A stretch of 64,000 bases of DNA. Source: Tamarix chinensis (taxonomy: Eukaryota > Streptophyta > Magnoliopsida > Caryophyllales > Tamaricaceae). Made by a program: the position numbers and the translations under genes. The first letter of the stretch is position 1. Every line of letters starts with the position of its first letter. Where the stretch lies: positions 95,558,132-95,622,131 of the forward strand of contig CM060174.1 in the NCBI GenBank assembly GCA_030549775.1, in the 5' to 3' direction. The notes under the pieces were generated by a model. The model was given only the letters and a program-made list of their open reading frames with translations. It was not told the DNA's origin and ran no database searches. Positions 1 to 11,341 of the stretch are shown piece after piece.

Positions 1-414
1 TTTTATAAATTAATTTACCTTATTTTCCCTATTTTTCCATTTCCCTTTCTACCCTGTTTTCCCTTTTTCCGTTTCTTCTCTTCCTTTTCCCATTTTCCCC
101 TCCCTTGGGCCTCCCAGCCTGGCCTGTCCATTGTCCCTCCTTGCGCGCTGGGCCAAAGGTCCTTTTTTTTTTCCACCTAGCTTCTCTCGTGCAGCACACC
201 CAGCCCAAACACCCCTCTTTTTTTCCCCCTGGACCAGCCGACTCCCTTCTTTCCTGCGCCGGTCCAGCCGCCCGCCAGCCTTCTTCTCCCACGCCCAACT
301 AACACCTTCTGCCATGGTCGAGCACGCTGCCGCCTGCAACCCGGCCACCACCTACCTCTCTGCCCTCTCTCTTCCTCTCTCCCCCGTCATTTTCTTTCCC
401 AATTCGAACCAAAC
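1..414 (+). mobile_element. B1 long LTR-like element, 5' part (left end outside window)
   Basis: This AT-rich lead followed by a pyrimidine-rich stretch (ccttttcccattttcccc) and Pro/Ser-type GC-rich DNA matches the 5' part of B2 near 36613-37070. The piece ends at CAAAC (410-414). The same five bases recur at 6965-6969, where B family sequence resumes. I therefore read it as the left arm of B1, split by the 415-6964 insertion. The apparent open frames here are low-complexity translations of the TC-rich tract. Confidence 0.65.
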
Positions 415-1971
415 TATAACACCCCCAAAATTAAAAGGATGCCAAGTATGATCAATAAATAAATTATCAAATGTAAATATTTATTCACTTGGTTTCATAA
501 AAGGGAATATCTCCCAATATATATATTAGCTATTAGGGAAGAGGTTAATGATCTCATTTGTACAAGAATATTTTATGTGCACATGGTAGATGGTGTATGG
601 ACCTCAAATAACAACCATATCCTAAAGGCTTAGAACCAATTGCGTTAGATCCTTTTCTCTCCTCTCAAATTAGATTCATTCCTCTATAATATACAACATA
701 TGTGAATTCCTTAAATAATATGCCATATGTAGATTAATGTGGAAATAATAACCTATGATTATTCCAAATCTTTCTTTGGCCCATCAACTTGGAGTCGAAT
801 CAATTAAAAATATAATTAATTATTATTTAATCATAAGTAAAGGGAATAATACACAATATAATCTTAATTTTATAATAAATATATAATATAACTCCGAGTT
901 TTTATAAACACATCAAACAACCCCTAGTTTAGGGGATTATGCACCATATAACGCTAAATGTATATTATTTGTTAATTTTAAATTAGTTTTCAATTCTTTT
1001 CAAAAAGGAAGTTTGTGAATTAACTATTCTACCCCTACCTCTCACAAATCACATCTCATTCCATTTTTCTTACTCTTTCCCTTCTTTTTTCAATTAATTG
1101 ACTTTAATATTATAACTATTTTTGCACTTTCATTAATCTTTATTTTATTGAGTTAATTTATTTTTTACACAAAAATTCATTAAATTAGAAAAATAGAAAA
1201 CACACTCTCCCTCATTTCTCCTCTCCTATCACCACCCCTACCCACATCCGGTTTAAATTCCGGGCTTACTTGATGCACTCATAATTGACTATTACTCTTT
1301 TAAACATCAAAACTCTCCATCTCTTCAACAAATTTTTTATCCAATTTAATTATTTAAACACCTCTCCACCTCCCCATTCCATCCTTGTTCGAATATCAAC
1401 AAATTTTCAACATTCCTAAATCAACTTTGGTTAATCATTCAAGTCGCACTAATAACAATAATGATAAATTAATAACAACAACACCAAATCAACAATAACA
1501 TCAAATCTAAAAGCAACTAAGAAAAAATAGGAATGTCACCAGAAACAGAAGAAACACATTTACAACAAAAGTAAACACTAATTGAAAAATAACAAATATC
1601 AAGAGTAAATACACAAAGTAAGTCTTCAACTATCAGAATTTTCTCAGCCTTAGAAAAACAACAACAAATTAATTATAGCAATGATCGAATTCCAATAGCA
1701 AACTTAACAATAATATATGGAAATCTTTTGTGCAAACTTAATAGATTGCCATTGTTTGTGCCGTGTTTGATCTCCTAGTGCATACTTTGGTTAGATTTGT
1801 GATTGGATAGATCTAAAAGCTAGGTTTACCACCGAGCTTTACACTCATTTATTTAATTGATAAGAGAGTATTAACATACAAACAAGGAACTCTAAAATAA
1901 AAGAATTATAATTTAATGAAATGTATGAATATAAAGTAATATATGAGATAGAGATGTCGAGAGAACATGAG
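415..1971. other. Unassigned AT-rich segment inside the B1 insertion
   Basis: I recognise no gene, primer-binding site or polypurine tract here. The first 16 bases resemble an LTR terminus (tataacacccccaaaatt). The sequence next to A1 at 1971 does not match the common initiator-tRNA primer site. It may be a remnant internal region or the end of a different LTR. Confidence 0.35.
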
Positions 1972-2057
1972 TGTAACACCCCCAAATTTCACTCTTGAAA
2001 AAAAAATTGAAGGAATAATGCGGAAGCTAGGAGAGAATTTGAGAAATGTTACCGCCA

Positions 2058-2102
2058 CATCTAGCACAAGATAAATGTCTACCATCTATCTCATGCTAGA
2101 TG
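2058..2102 (-). other. Conserved 3' hairpin of A1
   Basis: On the minus strand, CATCTAGCATGAGATA (2102-2087) pairs with TATCTTGTGCTAGATG (2073-2058), allowing G-U pairs, across a 13-nt loop. TGGCGGTAAC follows directly. Equivalent hairpins occur at the same place in families B, C and D. Confidence 0.7.
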
Positions 2103-2769
2103 CAAGGCTAAACCTGTCAAACGAAATTTCAAACATCTATGCCGTGAGGATAAACTTTCACAAGGAGATATCCACAGACAGATGGCAAGTGAATAAACTC
2201 ACTAAACAAAATCATCGCTGAATTAATCAGCAGAACTTGTGAAATAAATCCAAAATTTAAAAGCTTATCAGAGTACGAGAAATTTATAGTTAATTTCAAT
2301 ACCCTTGAAATTTCAAATACAACACTTGTAGCTTCCAAAGAGGAATATAGTTAAACAAGATAAAACCCGACGGATCAAATTCCGGATTGCCTACTCACTC
2401 AAGTCAAGCCTTCCACCCAAATACAATATCCGATCTCAAACCTACACAAGAGGTCTGCTCCCCACCATTAGTGGATCATCACAGGACCCATTCAACCAAG
2501 GTAGTATCAGTACGGGTCCAATACTGAGTAAATCCCAATACCCTATCTTATGGGAAAGACGTAAACTATAACATCAAGTGCATATTGAATCATGTTGCAT
2601 TACGTTGATACAATAGTATGCCTACTGAATACCCACATCATAAGCCCTACCATACACATATAATAACATGAGAAACATATGTAACATCTTAAACCGAAAA
2701 GAAATTCAGATAAACCAACCAGACATTTATGGATAATGTTAAACCAACCAACCGGGCATTTAGCCCCAC

Positions 2770-2860
2770 ATTCATTACTTAGGGACATGTCCAGCCTCGA
2801 GCATTACTTAGGGACATGCTCAGCCCCGAACATTACTTAGGGACATGCTCAGCCCCGATC
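2770..2860 (-). repeat. Three 29-bp repeats in A1
   Basis: Three copies of the unit cattacttagggacatgctc and variants lie here. On the minus strand each unit gives a small stem-loop such as GAGCAT...ATGCTC. The family was amplified to nine units in A2 (19526-19787). Confidence 0.8.
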
Positions 2861-2935
2861 GAGTAGACTCATTCTTTAGATCTCTAGTAAATATAGTCGA
2901 TTCACATCATAGTCTTTATCAATTCATGTGAGTGC

Positions 2936-3235
2936 GGGAACCCCACTATTATAGCCGGTGGACCGCTCATGCAGGGAAAAACGCGTCTCGCCACTATTAT
3001 AGCCGGTGGACCGGTCATGAGGGTAACATACCCTGCCACTATTATTCGCCAGTGAACCGGTCTGGCCTCGACTCACATGATGTTTCACTGTAATTACTTC
3101 GTATCTTTCCAATGTCTTATCATTATTACGTTCGGTTTGTTGAGCACAAAATCCTCTACTATTATAGCCGGTGGACCGGTCATGTAGGGCACCCCGGCCC
3201 TAGCCACTATTATTCGCCGGTGGACCGGTCTGGGT
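2936..3235 (-). repeat. CCGGTGGACCGG / CCACTATTATA module of A1
   Basis: Five or so diverged copies of ccactattatagccggtgg followed by accggtc are spaced roughly 60-75 bp, in two blocks. CCGGT-GG-ACCGG is a short dyad. The module is shared with families B and C and is absent from A2. Confidence 0.75.
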
Positions 3236-4269
3236 CCGGCTCAACATCTTCCTCTTTAAGTGATTAGTGTCTTAAAATATCTTATTTGAAAGTATCTACC
3301 CTTGACATGCATGGCTAACTATATCCACATTTATCCTCGCAGGAGGGCCCGTCCCATATCTTGGGACTCTTGCGCCCCTTATCACACCTCGGTATCCATT
3401 CCCCTTTACACTTACACATAATGAAAACCAACTCCTAAGGGTGTGGGTTAAGGCCCAACACCTCGTGACATCAAACCCCACCCGCTATTAGCCTCTAAGG
3501 TTTCCCTTGAAACCCTAATTAAACCTATGACCCAACTTCCTCTTACTTCGCTACTATTAATTCATTTATCGTCATACACCTCATCTCATTTAGGTTCAAT
3601 CCCAAATCATATCACTTTACTCATGGATTACGTAGGTGATCAAAAAACCCTAGTTAGCCACTCCAACCCTGGCACATTCTTCTCCCACAAGTAACCTCTC
3701 CTTTTAACCCAATATTTCTTCATTCCCAAAACACCCATAATCATTCCGTATAACATAAACTCTCACTCTCAACCCGCACCTCACTCACCCTATAAACATT
3801 TTTACTTTCGCCTTTTTTTTCATATTACTAATTCTTCCCAAAACCCTAATCAGGTCCCTTATACTCCATTCTAGCAACTCACTTCCCATTTATTTCTTTT
3901 TGTCCTTTCATCTCCATGTCATCACCATAATCACCCTAGCATGCATGTCCTAGAGGGTTACATCATGTCACAGCACATCATAATCACCACATACGGATAT
4001 CACATTCATGTCATAAGAAAAACACATACCACATACTTTAACTACGCAAAAAACACGTTAAAGTCAAACATGTGATACATAACAGGACATGGTATATATG
4101 TACGAAGCATCCAAGTCAAGTAGATCACATATCACACAAGCGCCCTTAGCTATATCCTTACTAAATACCCATAAGTAGAGGTAAGTAGAGACTTACCTGG
4201 ATCCGAAGCTAGCTAAGCAAGATAAGAGGGAGAGAGATCACTGGTTCGAGGATCCACAATAAAGATTTC

Positions 4270-5760
4270 CTAGATTACATCGAAAACTAAGTTAGAAACT
4301 ATCCTATCGATCAATAATTTCAACTATTTTTCTTGAAAAATGTGTTCAAAACTTAGGACTTAAAAGCATAGCTCTATTAAGATTTAAGATTAAATATCAA
4401 TCAAAACGAATTAATACAATTACACTTATGACATTTAATACTAGTTTGGAAAGCCCGACGAAGATAATCGATCATAAGATAATTTATCAAAGATAACTTA
4501 TTCATTAAGTTTTAAAACTAAATAGGTAAACCAACCATTTGCATAGAACCAAATCCAAGCCGGTTAGTTTAAAACATAACTTAAATGACTTAAAACCCAA
4601 AGATAGAAATCGATTAGATAAAAGACCCATAGCAAAATCGATTTTATAAAACAATCCCCGAAGATTAGGGTTTTTAATCCCTAAACTACGAATCGACCAA
4701 ATCACTTCGATTGCCTCCAATTGATAGTTTTAAAACACAATTAAACTAATTTTAGATAAATCCAAATAATCAATTTCAACAAAACAATCTTCCGATTACA
4801 CAATTCCAGATGATCAATTTTCAAAATTAGGGTTTTAAAGCCCACGATATAAACTCAAGTAATTTAAATAAATTAATTCTAATTAAAGGTATTAGAATAC
4901 AATTAGGATAATTTCAACTACTTTTATAAATCTAATTTTAGCAAAACAACTATACCAATAACTAATTTCATAATCTCACTTAAAATCTAGGGTTTTAGGC
5001 CCGAAAATGCAATTCGGTAAAATTCTATAAATTTAATCAAATTGAATGTTTAGAAATGTATTTAAACACATTTATAACATATCAAATAATCAATTGATCA
5101 AAATCAATAAGAGAAATACCCAATTTAGCACAATTAGGGTTTTTGGGCCCGGAACGCAAATCCGATCAATTCTTGCCAAAACATATAAATTGACGGTTCA
5201 AAAATGTAATTAAATATATTCTAATGTAATTTATATAGTCAATTGAATAAAATAATTTGATTACACAATTCAATTTAAAACCGCGGGAGTTTTGACCTAA
5301 AAAATCCAATTCCGGTCAATTACACACAATTTTTTCAAATCAACACTTCCAATATAAAATTAACTACATTTTAAACGATACTATAAAATCAATTGAGCGG
5401 AACGGCTCAATTATACAACCCAATTTCATTACACCCAAAATTTGACCTAGGAATCAAATTCCGATAAAACCTGCATAAATTTCTCAAATTGACGGTTCCA
5501 AAATGAAATTGGATACATTTAAAAACATATTGTATAATCAATTTATCCAAAATCGCCAAATCGAATGGATCTGAAAAAAATTGGGCATAACCCAGCCTAA
5601 AATTCAATTTTCCAAATTCTCAACACAAACCATACAATTAACATATCCAAATCAATCTTACAACACATATATACATAAACAAACAATCAATTTAGCTTTT
5701 CATAAGATAAATCACATTCAATTAATCAAATCCATATTAGGGTTTTTCAGAAAATTATAC
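4270..5760 (-). other. Intron-like interval within A1 (GT...AG on minus strand)
   Basis: On the minus strand the interval starts GTATAATTTTC after TTTCGTTTG and ends TGTAATCTAG before GAAATCTTT. In A2 the two flanks are fused exactly (GTTTG|GAAAG at 19125/19126). In the hAT element the same donor, CGTTTG|GTATAATTT, begins the 5' leader intron at 48709. This is the behaviour of a real spliceosomal intron. Confidence 0.75.
4600..5760 (-). repeat. Diverged ~155-bp tandem array inside the A1 intron
   Basis: Landmarks of the form tagggttttt...ccc or an equivalent recur near 4668, 4830, 4989, 5133, 5290, 5443 and 5590, about 146-162 bp apart. Between them the units share tcaattgat and caaaatgtaatt-type blocks. 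Units are old and diverged. The last two or three correspond to the start of the hAT leader intron. Confidence 0.6.
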
Positions 5761-8449
5761 CAAACGAAAATAAATGAATCGGGCAAATGAAGGCTGGAGA
5801 AGCTTCGTCGGAGGCTGGGGTGGCTCGACGGTGGTCGCCCGAGCTCGCCATGGCCGGAGGCGGCTCGCCGCCGCTGCTGCTGGGGCGTCGGTTGTTGCCG
5901 CTGCGGTCGAGCAGGCTGCTGTTGCGCTGCTTCAGCTGTTGCTGTAGCGTCACCGAAGGTCAGTAGGCGAGGCGGCACAAGGAGGAGCTGGGGAGGAGGT
6001 GGCGGCTGGATAGGGTTTGGGGCTACGCAGAGGGCAGGGGTTTGGAAGCAGCAGGGGAAGAAAAGAAAGGGAAGAAGAAGAGGGAAAAAGGAAAAGGAAG
6101 AGGGGGGTTCGGTCGGAGCACCATTTTTTTTTACAAATACAAATACAAATATACCTAAAATAAAATACTGAATATTTATAAATTATTATTGGAAGATTTT
6201 ATCTAAAATTTATTAAACGAAAATTATTTCAAAATTATCTAAACGCTTGAAATAAATAAAAAGCTACATAAAGATTTCGGAAACATTTTCAGAAGAATTT
6301 ACCAACGAACATAAAAATTTATATTATTTATGGAAATATATTATAAGACCTCGAAAAATTATTTAAAAACAAATAAGAAAATATTTAAATCCAATTCTAA
6401 TAAACCGAGACTAGTTTAAATAATTTTCGAAATTAATTTTTCGTAATCAATAAGCGTAAAACAGAAGAAGGTTAATTCTGGAAAGAAATTCATAAATAAT
6501 TTCCTAAAATATTAACGATTTCCGAAAACGAATAAATTTAAAGTCGGAAATATTTTCTATGGATAAAATTATAAAAAAAATTAACTATTTAAACAGAAAT
6601 TCTATAATTTAAATAATAAATTTCGTCAACGAAATATAATTTCAAAATAACGTCGTAATCACATGACAAAGTTAAAATTGAAAACGAATCTAAAATATTA
6701 AAAATAAAAATACGAGAAAGAACGGGAATATATATTTTTAACCGAAAATTGAATTCATAAGAATATAATAAAATCATTGTCGTGAATGAATTTATCTAGA
6801 ATGGTTCGCAACGACAACGATTAATTAAATTCAAATATGAATTCGAATCATCGATAAATCCATAAAACAAATCAAAATTAAAATAATTAATTGTTTACAT
6901 CAAATTATGTTAATAAAATCATTAAACTTAATAAATCTAGATTTTAAAAATACGTGGTATTACACAAACCGTCCCTGTACCATAGCCCGCGTACCCCTCT
7001 TCCTTTCCCTATTCTCCCCTTCTCTTTCCCCTGCCAACCGACCACCACCTGCCACCTGCGTACACTCGCCGGCCAGCCACCTGCCCCTCTCTTCTTCCTT
7101 TTCTTTTTCTTCATCTCCCCAACCCTTCATTCCCCATAGTTTCGAGCCCTCACCTCCTTTCCCGAGCTCCCTCTTCTCTCTTTCCTTCTTCCCCCATTTT
7201 TCCTCGGTTTTTTATCGCCGCCGCTAACCGTCGCTTGCACCACTGCACCCACCCCTACGCCGCCTCCTGCCACCACCCCTACTGCCCTACACCACCACGC
7301 CACCCCTCGAGCCCTACACTTCCTCCCTTCTCCACCCATTTCCTTTTTCTTCCCATTTTTCCCCTTACCCCAAAGCCTCCTACAACCGCCCCCTCTGCCG
7401 CCGTCCAGCCCCCTCTGCCGCCACCCAACCCACCGTTCAACACCCTGTAACCCCCTCTACCACCTCCATACCTTACTTTCCCAAAAATAGCCCTCGAACC
7501 CCTTCATTTTTCCCTCCCCTTTTCCTTCCTTCTCAGCCCCTCCACCTCAACCCATCTCGGCAGCCAACTTTGCCGCCTTGCCGCCGCCGTCTCTGCCGCC
7601 CTCTGCCGCCATGAAATGATCCCCAACCACCACCTACACCCCCTCTTCACTCCTGCACCATTCCCTTGCCTTGAAACCTCCCCTATCCACCTTCTTTTCT
7701 AGCCTAAAGACCATAACCTAAAAATAACAAATTTTGCTTCCTTCACCCTCCCCTTCGAACCCTTCTCCTTTCATTTTGCATGAGACTCACGTTGTTCATG
7801 CACCGTGAGCTCCCCCTTCATTTTGAAATTTATTTGGCTAATTTTTAAGGTATAGTAGTATTTTCAGTTAAGTGTTTTATTAACTAAATTTTATAAAGTT
7901 TTATGCTTGGATTCTTCTTTCTAACATAATAATGATGGATATTATTTTTAGGTGTTGAGTTGCTAATTAAAGCTTGAATCTTTAACCGGGATACCGGTAA
8001 GATTTGATATTTTACGGGATTAAGGTAACCATTAATCCTCCCTTAAATAAAAGGAAAAACGTATGCTAGCACATTAGGAATTTAGTATGATTTTATGCAC
8101 GGTTTGAGTGCTTAGCATGATATATATATATGGTTGCTTATATTGCTTGATGAAAAGGAAAAGTCTGATAACCTTTGTGCCATGTGTAGGTATGATAATT
8201 AAGGAAGAAATTTGATTATTGATGGAAATATTAAATGCTTGTTTATGATGTATTATGTTGCTAATGCATGAGTAATATTATTGCCTAAGGGTATTTTAGT
8301 AATTATGCTTATGAAGTATGTGATCTACTGTATGTAGTTGCTAATGAGTATTATGTTGAATAATGACAAGTTGGTGGACATAGATGATAATAATGAAGTA
8401 TTAATATCATTATTTTATGTAGTGATGGTAAATTCATAAAAATGGTGAA

Positions 8450-9760
8450 TAAAGGGGTTGAGTGGAAATTTTATAAGTAAAAGGGTATTTCGGTAATTTT
8501 ATAAGTAAAAGGGTAATTTGGTAATTTAAAAAGAAAGGGGTTAAATGAAAATTTATAAGTAAAAAGATAAAATTGTAAGTTGTGAGAAAGAAGGGTATTA
8601 TGGTAATTTTTGAGATAAAAGAATAATATGGTAATTTTACGATTAAATGGCCAAATGATAATTTTATAAGTAAAGGGGTATTATGGTAATTTTTGGAGAA
8701 AAGGGTAGAGCGGTAATTTTGGAGTCAAAGGGCAATATAGTAATTTTATAAGTAAATGGTAAGAATGGTAATATCAGAAGTAGGGGTAAAATGGTAATTT
8801 TGGATTAAGGAGGGCATTATGGTAATTTTTCAAGTAAAGGGGCATTATGGTAATTTTTGGAAGTAGAGGGGAAAAATAGTAATTTCATAAGTAAATGGTA
8901 ATATGATAATTTTGGAAAGGAAGGGAAAATGGTAATTTTGTAAGGAAAGATAAAAATGGTAAAATTGGATGAAAGGGGTAAAATGGTAATTTTGTAAATA
9001 AAAGGATGTTTATGGCAATTTTGGAAGTAAGGGGTAACTTGGTAATAATGATAATGACAAGGAATAAATTGGTAATTAAATTATGATTAAAAAGGGGTAA
9101 TTGGATAATTATGATACTAGAGAAGGGTAGTTTGGTAAATTAACAAATTAAAGGGCAGTATGGTAATTTTAATAATGAAGAAGGGCAATGTGGTAATTAA
9201 AGTTATGAAGAAGGGTAAATTAATATTTGTAATTAGGAATAAGGGTAATTTGGGATTTATGATAATTGAAAGGGTAAAATGGTAAGTATAATAATTAAGA
9301 AGAGTAAAATGGCAATGATAATAATTGAGATGGGTAATTTGGTAATTTCGATAATGGATAAGGGTAATTTGGTAATTTAATCAACTAAGGGGCAAATCGG
9401 TAAATTAAACGACTAAAGGGTAAATTGGTAATTATTTAACCAACTAAAGGGGAAAAATAGTAATCATGATAATGAAGGAGGGTAATTTGGTAATTTATCC
9501 AACTCAAGGGCAATTTAGTAATTATAACAAAGGAGAAGGGCAATTTGGTAATTTGACCCACCAAAAAGGGAAATATGTTAAGGTTAATAATTATGAAGGG
9601 TGAATGGTGATCTAAAAAGCGTAGGAGATAACTTAGTAACATAAATCGAGGAAGGGGTAATTTGGTAATTATGCAACCTTAAGGGTAATATGGTAATTTG
9701 TCAAGTAAGGAAGGGATGACTTAGCAATTATATAAATAAGGGATAAATGAGTAATTTGTA
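8450..9760 (+). repeat. Minisatellite of B1, unit like aagggtaatttggtaattt
   Basis: Dozens of degenerate ~25-30 bp units of the pattern AAGGGTAA(T/A)(T/A)TGGTAATTTT occur in succession. The same array, in different lengths, occurs in B2, B3 and B4. Only scattered single units are seen in D and F. Confidence 0.85.
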
Positions 9761-10017
9761 CTTAACATGTCGTTGTGATTGTGGACCATTGTAATATGAT
9801 TTAAATAATGTTGATTAGCCAAGTAAGAGTATTTGATAATTAGTATGGCCTTAATGGTTTTCTCTGTGATATCCTGGATAATCATCTGAATAAGAAACGA
9901 TTAATGATATCAGAACAATTGAAAGTGAATAAGTATCTCATTGTTGTGCTCTTCGTGATCACTTTAATTAAGACACTATTACTTAAAGTGAAAGACCTCG
10001 AGATCGGGAATGGTGAC

Positions 10018-10042
10018 TCCTTAGGGGTCGCTACCCTAAGGA
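10018..10042 (+). other. CCTTAGGG hairpin of B1
   Basis: TCCTTAGGG and CCCTAAGGA form a perfect 9-bp stem with a 7-nt loop inside a strongly conserved block (gacctcgagatcgggaatgg upstream). Equivalents are at 39553-39577 (B2), 58747-58771 (B3), 53227-53251 (B4, minus) and 30379-30402 (D). Confidence 0.65.
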
Positions 10043-10424
10043 CGTGGTTTAATCCACGATTATTCTGGTATTTGATGGCGTGCCTTTGTGCCCCAGCCAA
10101 GCCCTATATCTTACTCTTTCTAGCTCTACGGACCTAGTTAGGGGGTATGCATACTTATGGATTAGGTTTCCTTGTCGGTAGGGTACTGAGTTAGCTTTAT
10201 ACACCAGTACGACCAGGGTACCTTTGCGTCCTTGGGTTCGTGGTTGAAGGGTACTGAGTAGCTTATATATGCACTGGTACGACCGGTGTACCTTTGTGTC
10301 CCGAGTTATTGATCTCTCATCCGAGGCAAATAAATATGATTGTTGTGCTGATTAAGAAAAGGAAAGATACTATTTATGAAAGTGAAATATTAATGAGCCA
10401 GGCCCAGTTGATTTATGATATGAG

Positions 10425-10870
10425 TACCAGTCCACCGGATATAATAGTGATCTAGGAGCATGTTGCTCTGGTAATTGATTATGAGTACCGGTCCACCGGA
10501 TATAATAGTGGTCCAGGAGCGTGTTGCCCTAGTAAGTGATTATGAGTACCGGTCCACCGGTTATAATAGTGGTCAGGAGCATTGTGCCCTGGATGATAAT
10601 TTTATATATATTCCGGTCCACCAACTAAAATAGTGGGGGTTCTGAGCTCAATAAAACCAGTTATGTATGTGAATAAAATTATGGAAAAATACTAATCACT
10701 TATAGTGGAACACCATGTGAGTCGGGGCCAGACCGGTCCACTGGCAAATAATAGTGGTCAGGTGCATTCTGTCCTGTGTGTTTACCTTCCGGTCCACCGG
10801 CAATAATAGTGGTCAGAGGCGTTCTGCCCTGTGTGTTTACTTCCGGTCCACCAGCTATAATAGTGGGGTT
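10425..10870 (+). repeat. CCGGTCCACCGG module of B1
   Basis: About six to seven copies of ggtccaccggatataatagtgg alternate with caggagcgt.ttgccct spacers, in two blocks. It is the same module as in A1 and C1 on the opposite strand. Confidence 0.8.
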
Positions 10871-11341
10871 CTCACACTCACATGGATATAAAGTATGAGA
10901 TTGATGGAATGATGATGGAATATTGGCTTAAGGCCGAATGTATTGACTTTACACCAGTTATGTATGCACCTCTGATTACATATGTTTATAGCTTGCATTA
11001 TGTGTCGTATGCGGGCCTGTCTTTAAGTGTGGTATTAAAGGATTACTTAGTACCGTTGTACTGAAGGGATTCCCTTTATGGGGCCCCTGCCTATTCAATG
11101 GGCAGTGCCCTTGCAGGTCTTTTCATGTGCTACTCAAGTGGGCTGCGGGGAAAGAGAGAAAGGAATTATCCGGTATCGTTAGGCTTTTTCTCTTTCTCTT
11201 TTAAATTCTTAGTTTTAAATGCATATGTTGTTACTATAACCACCATTGGTGGATTTTAATTCTTATAAACGATTTGATGCGCTAATCTTATTTATGCATG
11301 TTGAATTTCTTTCAAACTGTATCTCATTTTCTTAGCCTTAG

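Larger units (their letters stand above)
415..6964 (-). mobile_element. Composite LTR-type insertion in B1 (contains A1), TSD CAAAC
   Basis: The segment is bounded by CAAAC at 410-414 and 6965-6969. Its right end, read on the minus strand, starts TGTAATACCACG like copy A2. Its left end is TATAACACCCCC, one transition from the TGTAACACCCCC end of this repeat class. An internal TGTAACACCCCC end also lies at 1972, so the insertion is A1 plus 1557 bp of unrelated DNA (415-1971). No coding domain is visible. It could be an LTR plus a truncated internal region, or a recombinant of two elements. Confidence 0.6.
1972..6964 (-). mobile_element. A1: family A long LTR-like unit with unspliced intron
   Basis: On the minus strand it begins TGTAATACCACG at 6964 and ends GTGTTACA at 1972. 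It matches A2 (17842-20753) through the AT-rich start, a GC-rich tract (5780-6110), the motif ggatccaggtaag (around 4190), the 29-bp repeats (2770-2860) and the 3' hairpin (2058-2102). Compared with A2 it has two extra blocks: a GT-AG bounded 1491-bp interval (4270-5760) and a 1056-bp block (2911-3966) with CCGGTGGACCGG repeats. A solo LTR of a giant LTR retrotransposon family is the likeliest identity. There is no protein domain. Confidence 0.75.

Noticed and set aside
2911..3966. Second spliced intron to explain the block missing in A2
   Set aside because: The block is bounded by a 7-bp direct repeat and no register of the junction gives GT...AG, so deletion or insertion fits better than splicing.
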